Source of the DNA: Aliiglaciecola lipolytica | Lineage (GTDB): Bacteria; Pseudomonadota; Gammaproteobacteria; Enterobacterales; Alteromonadaceae | Length of the DNA: 64,000 nucleotides | Reading direction: 5' to 3' | Assembly (NCBI RefSeq): GCF_018860635.1 | Contig: NZ_JAHKPT010000026.1 | Span: 124,321-188,320, forward strand | Part shown: positions 34,339 through 42,244 of the stretch, in pieces | Numbering within the stretch: position 1 is the first letter of the stretch | How the letters are laid out: every line of letters begins with the position of its first letter | Notes under the pieces: model-generated | Told to the model about the DNA's origin: nothing | The model's input: the letters and a program-made list of their open reading frames with translations, nothing else | The model's database searches: none | Program-made: the position numbers and the translations under genes

Positions 34339-35199
34339 ATGGCTAGTCCAATACTGAGAGAAAAATTAGACAAAGGTGAATTTATATTTGCCCCTGGAAT
34401 TCAAGACATGATCACAGCGGTAGTTGCGAACAAGGTTGGATTTGAAGTAGTTTATGGCACTGGCTACTGGTTAACAGCTTCAGCTTATGGCATAGCCGAC
34501 GCTGGAATAGTAAGTTACACTCAGATGGTTGACCGTATGCGTACTCTTGTTAAAACCAGTAATGCAGCGGTAATGGCCGATGCAGACACAGGTTTTGGCG
34601 GATTATTAAACGTACATCACACTGTCCGTGGTTACGAAGAAGCGGGCGTTTCTGCCATCCAAATCGAAGACCAAGAGTTTCCAAAAAAATGCGGTCACAC
34701 GCCTAATCGCAAAGTGGTTCCTTGCGCTGACATGGTCGAAAAAATAAAGGTTGCTGTTGACGCTCGTACTGACAGAAACATGTTAATCATAGCTCGAACA
34801 GACGCCCGTCAAGCCGAAGGTCTAGACGCTGCTATCGCCAGAGCTCAAGCCTATTACGAGGCTGGTGCAGACGTCCTTTTTGTTGAAGCATTGGAAACCA
34901 AAGAAGAAATGCGTAGAGCTTGTAAAGAAGTTGGCGGTCCAATGTTTGCAAATATGTCAAATGGTGGCTTCACGCCTATTTTGACCGTTGAAGAAATGAA
35001 AGAGGTGGGATATGCCATTGCTATCGCCCCTTCATTAACCAGTTTAGCGGCAGCCAATGCAGTAGAAAAATCGCTGATTGCAATGAAAGAACAAGGTAGC
35101 GCTGAACCAGAAGGCGTGCCAATCAACGACTTCAGCGAATTCTGTTCTTTAATAGGATTCGAAGATGTATGGGCTTTTGAAAAGAAATGGGCAAAATAA
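34339..35199 (+). CDS. Isocitrate-lyase/PEP-mutase family carbon-carbon lyase
   Basis: 286 residues, TIM barrel. Magnesium site DADTGFGG (81-88) and IEDQEFPKKCGH (109-120) with the catalytic C118 of true lyases; PEP mutases lack KKCGH. Known activities in this branch are 2-methylisocitrate lyase, 2,3-dimethylmalate lyase and oxaloacetate hydrolase; each cleaves or hydrolyses a malate-like acid. No prpC or prpD is nearby, so the methylcitrate cycle is not indicated. Position between an alcohol dehydrogenase and an amidase, opposite an operon with a LeuCD-type hydratase, favours cleavage of a substituted malate to pyruvate plus a monocarboxylate. Confidence 0.87.
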   Translation: MASPILREKLDKGEFIFAPGIQDMITAVVANKVGFEVVYGTGYWLTASAYGIADAGIVSYTQMVDRMRTLVKTSNAAVMADADTGFGGLLNVHHTVRGYEEAGVSAIQIEDQEFPKKCGHTPNRKVVPCADMVEKIKVAVDARTDRNMLIIARTDARQAEGLDAAIARAQAYYEAGADVLFVEALETKEEMRRACKEVGGPMFANMSNGGFTPILTVEEMKEVGYAIAIAPSLTSLAAANAVEKSLIAMKEQGSAEPEGVPINDFSEFCSLIGFEDVWAFEKKWAK

Positions 35200-35223
35200 A
35201 CAAGGTAGAGAAAGAGTAATTAC

Positions 35224-35859
35224 ATGACTATTAGTGAAGATATTGATCAAAATTACGCAAATGTATACGGCAACAAAGTAGGCTATGGTAAAAAACCAGC
35301 GTTACTGCTGATTGACTTTGTAGAAGCCTATTATGATAAATCTTGCGAACTGTATGCCGATGTTGAAGATGCGTTAGCATCCGCGCAACGGGTTCTAGAA
35401 GCCGCTCGAAAAGCCGGCATTTTAGTTATCTATACAAACGTTGTTTATCATAAATCTGGGGTAAACGGCGGAGCCTTTTTTAAGAAAGCTAAACCTTTAC
35501 GATATTTAACAGAAGGTTCGCCTATGGGTGCTTGGGCAGGAACATTGAAACCTACCGAAGACGAGTTGGTTATATCCAAACAATACCCAAGTGCTTTTTT
35601 TGGTACATCCTTAAGTTCTACCTTAGCGGCTTATGGTGCAGACAGCGTGATATTAACAGGCTTAACAACCAGTGGTTGCGTACGTGCTAGTTGTGTTGAT
35701 GCTTGTTCACATGGCTTTATACCGATAATAGTAGAAGAAGCTTGTGGTGATCGTCATGAAGATCCACACAAGGCTAACTTGTTTGACATGAACGCAAAAT
35801 ATGGCGATGTTGTTAGTGAGGCAGATATCATAACTTACCTGCAATCTTTGACCGCATAA
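35224..35859 (+). CDS. Isochorismatase-fold amidase (N-carbamoylsarcosine amidase/maleamate amidase type)
   Basis: 211 residues, cysteine hydrolase. The triad is complete: D31 (LLIDFVEAY), K119 (ISKQYPSAFFGT) and C152 (TTSGCVRAS). This TSGCVRA form is that of amidases such as N-carbamoylsarcosine amidohydrolase and maleamate amidase, not of isochorismatase. It would release ammonia from a half-amide or carbamoyl group. Last gene of the plus operon, ending in a shared terminator. A paralogue heads the opposing operon at 40574. Confidence 0.87.
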   Translation: MTISEDIDQNYANVYGNKVGYGKKPALLLIDFVEAYYDKSCELYADVEDALASAQRVLEAARKAGILVIYTNVVYHKSGVNGGAFFKKAKPLRYLTEGSPMGAWAGTLKPTEDELVISKQYPSAFFGTSLSSTLAAYGADSVILTGLTTSGCVRASCVDACSHGFIPIIVEEACGDRHEDPHKANLFDMNAKYGDVVSEADIITYLQSLTA

Positions 35860-35874
35860 AAGCGCTAGTGCAAT

Positions 35875-35910
35875 AAAAAAGTCAATCAACTAAGGTTGAT
35901 TGACTTTTTT
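35875..35910. terminator. Bidirectional terminator between the convergent operons
   Basis: Ten-bp perfect stem GTCAATCAAC / GTTGATTGAC, TAAG loop, with six A's before and six T's after, so it works on both strands. Confidence 0.93.
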
Positions 35911-35942
35911 AGTTAAAGCGACTTACCTGCTCTTAACCCCAT

Positions 35943-36569
35943 CTAATTTTGCAAATACAACCAACTATGTTGTTTGCGTACTTGCTGCTCAAATGCACTA
36001 ATTTCTTTTTCATGTTGCAGAGTGACACCAATACTGTCTAAACCATTTAGCAGCATTTCTTTGCTACCCGTCTCTATATCAAATTCAAATTTTAGACCTT
36101 GGGGGCTTTCAACTTTTTGCTCCTGCAAATCTATTTTAAGCTTTAAATGTTGCGGATCTTGTTGAGTTTCAGCAGATAACTGCATGACAGCTTCGTTACT
36201 AAGCACAACAGGTAGTATGCCGTTGCGCATACAATTCTGGTAAAAAATAGCGCCAAAGCTAGGAGCAATAATGGCCCGTATACCATATTCAGCCAAAGCC
36301 CAAACCGCATGTTCACGTGATGAACCACAGCCAAAATTGTTACCCGCTAGCAACACTGTGGTATTAGCGTATTCTGGTTTATTTAAGATGAAGTCGGGGT
36401 TGAGTTCGCGAGAATCGGGCATCACATAACGCCAAGAAGCAAATAGCCCCTCACCCAAGCCCTTTTTAGATACTCGACGCATTTCCCTACTCGGAATAAT
36501 GGCATCAGTATCAATATTGATTCTTAATAATGGCGCGGCAATACCACAGTGAGTTGTAAATGCTTTCAT
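35943..36569 (-). CDS. LeuD-like small subunit of a second, divergent hydro-lyase
   Basis: 208 residues. NFGCGSSREHAVWAL shows the IPM-isomerase/aconitase small-subunit fold, but the substrate loop is IPSREMRRVSKKGLGEGLF where LeuD has LPKQYLK. This loop selects substrate in the family, so a substrate other than isopropylmalate is likely, for example a substituted maleate or citraconate. The start overlaps the large-subunit stop (ATGA) and GGAG lies in the preceding gene. Last gene of the five-gene minus operon. Confidence 0.85.
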   Translation of the reverse strand: MKAFTTHCGIAAPLLRINIDTDAIIPSREMRRVSKKGLGEGLFASWRYVMPDSRELNPDFILNKPEYANTTVLLAGNNFGCGSSREHAVWALAEYGIRAIIAPSFGAIFYQNCMRNGILPVVLSNEAVMQLSAETQQDPQHLKLKIDLQEQKVESPQGLKFEFDIETGSKEMLLNGLDSIGVTLQHEKEISAFEQQVRKQHSWLYLQN

Positions 36570-37981
36570 CGATCACTCCTTGGAACCGCACGCGGATCGG
36601 TAATACAACCGTATATGGCACTGGCGGCCACGGTTTCTGGACTGGCTAAATGGGTACGAGTCTCTGGACCTTGGCGAGATTCAAAATTACGATTACTCGT
36701 AGATAAAACCCGTTGTTGTTTACCAAAGTGCTCCCCCCCAGCATAGAAGCACATGGAACATCCACTTTCTCTCCACTCAAAACCTGCATCTAAGAAAACC
36801 TGATGTAAACCTTCACGCTCGGCAGCCGCTTTTACTTGCTGCGAACCGGGAACACAAATGGCTTTCACATGAGTAGCCACTTTTTTACCTGCTAAAATAG
36901 CTGCAGCTTTACGAAGATCTTCAATTCGCGAATTGGTACATGAACCGATAAATGCGCAATCTATCTTGAGGCCGAGCAACTTATCGCCTGACTTTAAGTC
37001 TTGATAAGCTAGAGCACGTGTTGCCGCTGTGCGTGCATCTTCAGAAGCTAAGGTATTTAATTCAGGAACGGTTTGGCTGATACCACAAGCATGTTGTGGG
37101 CTTGTACCCCAAGTGATGGTAGGTTCAATATCTGCAACGTCTATTTTAATTTCAGTATCGAACAAGGCATCCTCATCGGTGCGCAGATTATGCCAATATT
37201 CTACAGCAGTGTCCCATTGCTCGCCTTTAGGCGCATAAGGGCGACCTTGTAAATAGTCGATGGTTTTTTGATCCGGTGCTACTAAACCTGTAAATGCCGC
37301 AAACTCTACAGCCATATTACATAGAGTCATTCTCGCTTCTATCGACAGGGCTTCTACTGCAGGACCAGCAAATTCTATTGCATGACCAGCGCCACCGTGG
37401 GCACCAAATTTACTGATAAGGTGGAGAATCATATCTTTGGCTGTGACACTTGAATTCAGTTCGCCTTCAAACCAAACCCGCATCAATTTGGGTTTATTAA
37501 TACGTAGAGTTTGAGTCGCCATTGCATGTTCAGCTTCAGAAGAACCAATCCCCCAAGCAGCCGCACCTAAAGCACCTTGAGTACAGGTGTGACTATCCGG
37601 GCAAACTAGGGTTAAACCTGGTTGTACGATACCCAATTCTGGACTAATGACATGGGCGATACCTTGTCGTTCATCACCTATGTCAAATAAGGTAATGCCC
37701 GCGGCTTTGGCTTCTTTACGTGTAGCTTGAATAAAGTCTTTCCCTGAAGGCATGACAGTTTCATCACCACGACCTGGAAATGTATCGACAATATGATCCA
37801 TGGTGCAAAAAACTTGGTCTGGATGACGAACTTTTCGTCCAGTTTCGGCCAAACTTTGCAACGCAATAGAACCTGTTCTTTCGTGTAAAAAGACTCGGTC
37901 AATGTAAACTAAGTAAGTCCCATCAGGTAATTGTTTAACCTGATGAGCATCCCATATCTTCTGAAAAAGTGTTTTGGACAT
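36566..37981 (-). CDS. LeuC-like large subunit of a second, divergent hydro-lyase
   Basis: 471 residues from ATG 37981 (AAGAG before it; a TTG six codons earlier has no site). Cluster cysteines C348 (GSCTNSR), C408 and C411 (SGCSMC) are kept. The active-site neighbourhood differs from the LeuC at 969: CPDSHTCTQGA (127-137) for [18 protein letters not shown] for DHNVPTT and SMCFYAGGEHFG for [11 protein letters not shown]. With the PSREMRR-type small subunit this points to a dedicated hydratase. 2,3-Dimethylmaleate hydratase and citraconate/maleate hydratases are known enzymes of this fold. Substrate here is inferred from neighbours only. Confidence 0.85.
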   Translation of the reverse strand: MSKTLFQKIWDAHQVKQLPDGTYLVYIDRVFLHERTGSIALQSLAETGRKVRHPDQVFCTMDHIVDTFPGRGDETVMPSGKDFIQATRKEAKAAGITLFDIGDERQGIAHVISPELGIVQPGLTLVCPDSHTCTQGALGAAAWGIGSSEAEHAMATQTLRINKPKLMRVWFEGELNSSVTAKDMILHLISKFGAHGGAGHAIEFAGPAVEALSIEARMTLCNMAVEFAAFTGLVAPDQKTIDYLQGRPYAPKGEQWDTAVEYWHNLRTDEDALFDTEIKIDVADIEPTITWGTSPQHACGISQTVPELNTLASEDARTAATRALAYQDLKSGDKLLGLKIDCAFIGSCTNSRIEDLRKAAAILAGKKVATHVKAICVPGSQQVKAAAEREGLHQVFLDAGFEWRESGCSMCFYAGGEHFGKQQRVLSTSNRNFESRQGPETRTHLASPETVAASAIYGCITDPRAVPRSDR

Positions 37982-38029
37982 TATTATCTCTTGTCTCAAG
38001 GATAAGGAGGGTTCTAACGCCCCTACAAA

Positions 38030-38953
38030 TTATTGCTGTGCTTGCCAGCTCTGGTAAATATCACTCGCGCTAGCACTCCAAACTCCATCTTTACTACTGA
38101 TGTATTCAAGTACTTTCTCGAAGCAAGCAATACGGTGGGGTTGACCCAACATCCATGGATGTATATTCAATGCTAATAGACGCCCACCTTGTGTTTCGGC
38201 TTCACTTAACAACAGGTCACATGCATCTTGAATTTGCTCAACATAGCTATCTTCACTGTGCAGATTGTTTTGCAAAATAAAAAAATCATCCAGTTCATTA
38301 GATAAAGGCATGTTGCTGAGTTGACCAGTTTCAGTTCTAAAGGCATAGGGCAACTCATCGTTAACCCAATCGCACATGTAGTCGATACCATTTTGCTGCA
38401 ATAACTCAGGGGTATTTTCTGATTGCAAGCGACCAGGACTTAACCAGCCTTTCACCGGCTGCTCAAAGCGCTCACGTAAAGTTTGCACACTTTTAGCAAC
38501 CCAACTTGCTTCATCGTTTGGCGAAACTTCGCCATGATGCAACATGTCCATCTGCCAACCATGGGCAATGACTTCATTACCTCGCTCTTTAATGACATCC
38601 ATCAAATAAGGTGCGCGTTCAACCATGGCGCCATTAATCGCGATAGTTGGTTTGATATTAAATTTATCTAATGCTTTGAAGATTCGAAATATACCGACGC
38701 GATTACCGTAATCACGCAAACTAAAGTGGCGTAAATCTGGATAAGGCATTTTCATACCACCAGGCACGGCAACTGGGTTTGCACCCTGGTTCAAAGGAAA
38801 AAACTGGACGTTGATATTTACCCAAAGCGCTAGTTTTTTGTTATTTGGCCAGACAATAGGTTTACGCTCTGTCAGCATCGACCAATCATATAAATCGTGG
38901 TCCATTCCGTAATGTCGTTTGGGATATTGAAGATAAGAATCATCTAGACTCAT
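38030..38953 (-). CDS. Polysaccharide-deacetylase-fold hydrolase, PuuE type (copy 2)
   Basis: 307 residues, no signal peptide. LRDYGNRVGIFR (79-90) is the block shared by the three copies. The first metal position reads WVNINVQFF in place of TFDD, the second region is AHGWQMDMLHH (130-140) and the C-terminal block LNIHPWMLGQPHRI is of PuuE type. Probably a cytoplasmic cyclic-amide or imide hydrolase. It follows copy 3 after 2 bp with an AGGAGGG site overlapping the preceding gene end. Tandem arrangement with copy 3 suggests either two substrates or a two-subunit enzyme. Confidence 0.75.
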   Translation of the reverse strand: MSLDDSYLQYPKRHYGMDHDLYDWSMLTERKPIVWPNNKKLALWVNINVQFFPLNQGANPVAVPGGMKMPYPDLRHFSLRDYGNRVGIFRIFKALDKFNIKPTIAINGAMVERAPYLMDVIKERGNEVIAHGWQMDMLHHGEVSPNDEASWVAKSVQTLRERFEQPVKGWLSPGRLQSENTPELLQQNGIDYMCDWVNDELPYAFRTETGQLSNMPLSNELDDFFILQNNLHSEDSYVEQIQDACDLLLSEAETQGGRLLALNIHPWMLGQPHRIACFEKVLEYISSKDGVWSASASDIYQSWQAQQ

Positions 38954-38955
38954 GA

Positions 38956-39897
38956 TTATTTCCCTCCTTGCTTGGCAGCTATATCAGCGACACTATCGTC
39001 ATAACAATGCTGCATGTAATAACTTGCTATTTCGCGCCCAGTAGCTACCCAAACATCACTGTGTCCGGTGATGTATTCCAAGGCTTCTTCGTAGGCTTTT
39101 AGACGATGTGGGCAACTCACTTGATAGTTGTGAGTTGGAATACACATGATGGTTCCACTCTCTTCGCCTTCTTGGTACAAACGGTCAAAATTTGCTTTGA
39201 GCATTTTTCCATATTGACGAGGTGTAACTTTATTAGATACGTAAGCAATGGTGTCATTCATCTCTAATGAATAGGGAATTGACACAAACTTTTTACCAGA
39301 ACGAGTATGGATAGGAGTTGGTTGATCATCATGAAATAAATCACAAGTGTAAAAGCCGGCATCATCGCCAAATAATTCCGTTCCCACTTCGGCAAACAAG
39401 TCAATAGTATGGTCACTGTGCGATAGTGCTGGGGCTAAGTAACCAGCACATTTCTGTCCGGTATGTTTATAGATGGTTTCAATTGAGTCGCGGATCATTT
39501 CTCGTTCCTGCTCCACGCTCATTCCATAAGTATAACGAGTGTTATAGATACCATGACTGAAAAACTCCCAGTCCCGTTCTTTACACAGGCTAATAATCTC
39601 AGGATGGTGATCACATAATGCGGTAGATAATGATATGGATCCGCGCACACCATATTTATCCAGAAGCTGCATTTGACGCATATGACCCACACGATTACCG
39701 TAATCACGAATACCATATCCGGCAATGGCAGGATAAGGTTGCGGCCAAGCCTTACGAGATGGATTTGCAGGTGGATCTAGCTCATAAAACTCAATATTGG
39801 GTGCTACCCAAAATGCGACTTTAGCGCCATTTGGCCAAGTGATTTTAGGACGTTTGTGATAAGGCCAATAATCATAGTAACCGGGATCTGTATGCAT
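38956..39897 (-). CDS. Polysaccharide-deacetylase-fold hydrolase, PuuE type (copy 3)
   Basis: 313 residues, cytoplasmic. IRDYGNRVGHMR (63-74), FWVAPNIEFYEL (29-40) at the first metal site and FFSHGIYNTRYTYG (112-125) in place of the H-x3-H motif; C-terminal IPTHNYQVSCPHRL. As in the other two copies the canonical zinc triad is incomplete, which fits the metal-independent PuuE allantoinase group rather than chitin deacetylases. Second gene of the operon headed by the amidase at 39915, so hydrolysis of a cyclic amide followed by amide hydrolysis is an obvious inferred order. Confidence 0.75.
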   Translation of the reverse strand: MHTDPGYYDYWPYHKRPKITWPNGAKVAFWVAPNIEFYELDPPANPSRKAWPQPYPAIAGYGIRDYGNRVGHMRQMQLLDKYGVRGSISLSTALCDHHPEIISLCKERDWEFFSHGIYNTRYTYGMSVEQEREMIRDSIETIYKHTGQKCAGYLAPALSHSDHTIDLFAEVGTELFGDDAGFYTCDLFHDDQPTPIHTRSGKKFVSIPYSLEMNDTIAYVSNKVTPRQYGKMLKANFDRLYQEGEESGTIMCIPTHNYQVSCPHRLKAYEEALEYITGHSDVWVATGREIASYYMQHCYDDSVADIAAKQGGK

Positions 39898-39914
39898 TAA
39901 AAAAACTCCTTCTA

Positions 39915-40574
39915 CTATTTTTCTAACCAGTCATATACTTCTTGTACGGCTAATACATCAGCATATTTCAATGATAAATCGGTAAGGTTAGCGAAGTGAT
40001 AGCTTTCATGTTTGTCAGCAACACACTCGATCGGCACTATAGTGCGATATCCGCGTGACAAACTATCTACCGCAGCGGCTCTGATGCAACCAGAAGTTGA
40101 ACCACCGGTTAATATAACGGTATCCACTTGGTGCCATACGCATAGGCTTTGCAGTTGAGTTTCAAAAAACGGAGAAGGCATTTTTTTACAGTAAAAAACA
40201 TCTTTTTTACGGTCGACTTGCAAACGGTCATCAAGCTCTGAGCGCTCACTATCAAATTTAATATTCTGTAAACTATCGGGAGTATCTGTGCGGGTTCCCC
40301 AGATACCAGCATCTTCACCAGAATCCATATATGCCACATTAGTCCAAACAACAGGCCAACCCAATGCACGGAATTTTTCCGCAAGTTTATTGACATATTC
40401 AAGCTGTCGCGGGTCTGTCTCGTAGGCAGTTTTAAAAAGATCGGTTCGAGTGTAGGCCTTTTGCAAATCTATATTGACCAAAATAGCCTTATTTCCAAAA
40501 CCAAAACGCTTTCGGGCTGGATTAGCCTGAACCTCCGCAAAAATCTGACGGGCCGTTTTTTCAGATAATTCCAT
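39915..40574 (-). CDS. Isochorismatase-fold amidase (copy 2)
   Basis: 219 residues. Triad D36 (VNIDLQKAY), K130 (YCKKMPSPFFET) and C163 (STSGCIRAA), all in place. Amidase-type SGCIRA signature as in N-carbamoylsarcosine amidase and maleamate amidase. About 30-35% similar by eye to the copy at 35224, so an old duplication or separate recruitment. It heads the minus operon amidase - two PuuE-type hydrolases - LeuCD-type hydratase. AGGAG site before ATG; the candidate operator at 40651 is 77 bp upstream. Confidence 0.86.
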   Translation of the reverse strand: MELSEKTARQIFAEVQANPARKRFGFGNKAILVNIDLQKAYTRTDLFKTAYETDPRQLEYVNKLAEKFRALGWPVVWTNVAYMDSGEDAGIWGTRTDTPDSLQNIKFDSERSELDDRLQVDRKKDVFYCKKMPSPFFETQLQSLCVWHQVDTVILTGGSTSGCIRAAAVDSLSRGYRTIVPIECVADKHESYHFANLTDLSLKYADVLAVQEVYDWLEK

Positions 40575-40650
40575 AGTCGCTCCTATTTGCCTAAACTTAA
40601 CTATATGTTTGATTCTAACTCAGGGTGTGACTCGTTTTCGGTCACAACCA

Positions 40651-40773
40651 AATGATATATCAGCATATCTTTTATGCGTAAGTATTGATACTTTTATGTA
40701 CCCTTAAACACTCTTATGATTCACAAAAAATGAATCTTGAACATCTCCACTAAGCACTAACTTAAGAGTGTTT
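40651..40773. promoter_or_regulatory. Operator candidate and nested inverted repeats before the amidase operon
   Basis: AATGATATATCA at 40651-40662 repeats twelve bases of the palindrome at 32556. Next to it, AAACACTCTTA (40706-40716) is the exact inverse of TAAGAGTGTTT (40763-40773), and inside them GATTCA and TGAATC form a smaller hairpin around an A-rich loop. The nested structure could be an RNA hairpin or paired operator. Confidence 0.4.
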
Positions 40774-40797
40774 GCATAAAACCAAAAAGAGTAAAAA

Positions 40798-40817
40798 AAA
40801 GGGCTAAAACGCCCTTT
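40798..40817 (-). terminator. Rho-independent terminator after the CoA-transferase gene
   Basis: 7-bp stem AAAGGGC / GCCCTTT with a 6-nt loop; on the minus strand it is followed by a run of T's. Confidence 0.8.
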
Positions 40818-40854
40818 AAAACAACCACATTTCGGAGTAGGTTGAAAACTTTTA

Positions 40855-42048
40855 TTAATCAGTGGTAAGGGCTTTTACTACTTTTAAATCAATTAATTCT
40901 GCTATTTGTTTATCACTGTATCCGGCGTCTTTAAGCACCCGAATGGTATCTTCGCCTTCTTTTGGTAAATCATGATGTAGAACAGTACGTTTACCATCTA
41001 ATTCAATCGGTAAAGAAGGCAGGTTAGCGATACCTTGGGGTGTTGTAACCGGTAGTAATCCACCACTATTAAGGTGCGGATCATTAAACAAATCAGAGGG
41101 AGTATTGATTGGCGCAAAGGGAATACCCGCACGCTCTAGACGGTCCATCAGGGTTTGCTTATCTAAGCCACTAAACAATTCCTTGATTACCGGAATAATT
41201 CTATCTTTCTGCTTCACCCTATCATTGTTTTTATCTAGGCTGCTGTCTGCTGCAAATTCGTGTAGTTCAAATTCTTTACAAAAGTGTTTCCACAAAGTGT
41301 CACTGACAACCCCAACAAAAACACGTTCGTCATTTTTACAATTGAAAATTTCGTAGATTGACCAAGCACTTCTGCGCACAGACATAGGAGGGGGAGCTTC
41401 ACCTAGCACCACTTCTTGGGCCATATGCTGACCAACAAAATATGCGGTAGTCTCAAATAATGAACTAGTAACGTGACGACCTTTACCGCTCGTATGGCGT
41501 TCATGCAAAGCAGAAAGAATGCCGATAACACCAAACATACCGCCAGTGATATCAATAACAGAAGAGCCAGCCCGCATAGGCTTGTCAGGAAGACCTGTCA
41601 TATAAGCCAGTCCACCCATCATTTGCGTCACTTCATCCAACGCAGTACGATTTTCATATGGGCCGGTTAAAAAGCCTTTTAATGAACAATAAATAAGTCT
41701 TGGATTCAGTTGACTCATTGCTGCATAACCAAACCCAAGCTTTTCCATCGCACCAGGTCTGAAGTTTTCAATCAACACATCCGCTTCGCGAATTAAGTTT
41801 AACGCAACCTCTTTACCTTCTGCTGATTTGAGATCTATACACACACTGCGCTTATTGCGGTTATACATGGGAAAGTAACCAGCACCCGAACCTTTTAGGC
41901 GGCGCGTTTTATCACCTTCAATAGGCTCTATTTTTGTCACCACTGCACCTAAATCTGCTAGTACCACACCAGTAGCAGGCCCCATAACCATATGTGTAAA
42001 TTCTACGACTTTGAGGTCTTCAAGTGGGTATGAATTTCCTGATGACAT
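40855..42048 (-). CDS. Family III (CaiB/BaiF) CoA-transferase
   Basis: 397 residues from ATG 42048 (CAGGAT ribosome site; an earlier in-frame start adds a hydrophobic, unlikely stretch). LKVVEFTHMVMGPATGVVLADLGA and IEPIEGDKTR open the protein as in formyl-CoA and carnitinyl-CoA transferases. The likely catalytic Asp is D138 (YENRTALDEVTQMMGG). It moves CoA between carboxylic acids, for example from succinyl-CoA to a dicarboxylate. The HMG-CoA-lyase-like enzyme at 11248 could use the product. Single-gene unit with its own terminator, upstream cytochrome gene 197 bp away. Confidence 0.87.
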   Translation of the reverse strand: MSSGNSYPLEDLKVVEFTHMVMGPATGVVLADLGAVVTKIEPIEGDKTRRLKGSGAGYFPMYNRNKRSVCIDLKSAEGKEVALNLIREADVLIENFRPGAMEKLGFGYAAMSQLNPRLIYCSLKGFLTGPYENRTALDEVTQMMGGLAYMTGLPDKPMRAGSSVIDITGGMFGVIGILSALHERHTSGKGRHVTSSLFETTAYFVGQHMAQEVVLGEAPPPMSVRRSAWSIYEIFNCKNDERVFVGVVSDTLWKHFCKEFELHEFAADSSLDKNNDRVKQKDRIIPVIKELFSGLDKQTLMDRLERAGIPFAPINTPSDLFNDPHLNSGGLLPVTTPQGIANLPSLPIELDGKRTVLHHDLPKEGEDTIRVLKDAGYSDKQIAELIDLKVVKALTTD

Positions 42049-42244
42049 AAATAATAATCCTGTAATAAAGGGTAGGCCAAATGCCCTAATGAGCATATGT
42101 TATAGCTTTATACCTTTTATATCAAGAAATTCTACTCATGAGCTAAAATAATGATGAGTTTTAATTACTTAAGTTCTAAAAACATTGATATAAAAGGACA
42201 ATTTCACTGCAAAGCGAAAAATCTGAAGCCAAGTTGTTATGGTT

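Noticed and set aside
34339-35199. Assigning prpB (2-methylisocitrate lyase)
   Set aside because: KKCGH is present, but no methylcitrate synthase or dehydratase is nearby and the amidase/hydratase context suggests another malate-like substrate.
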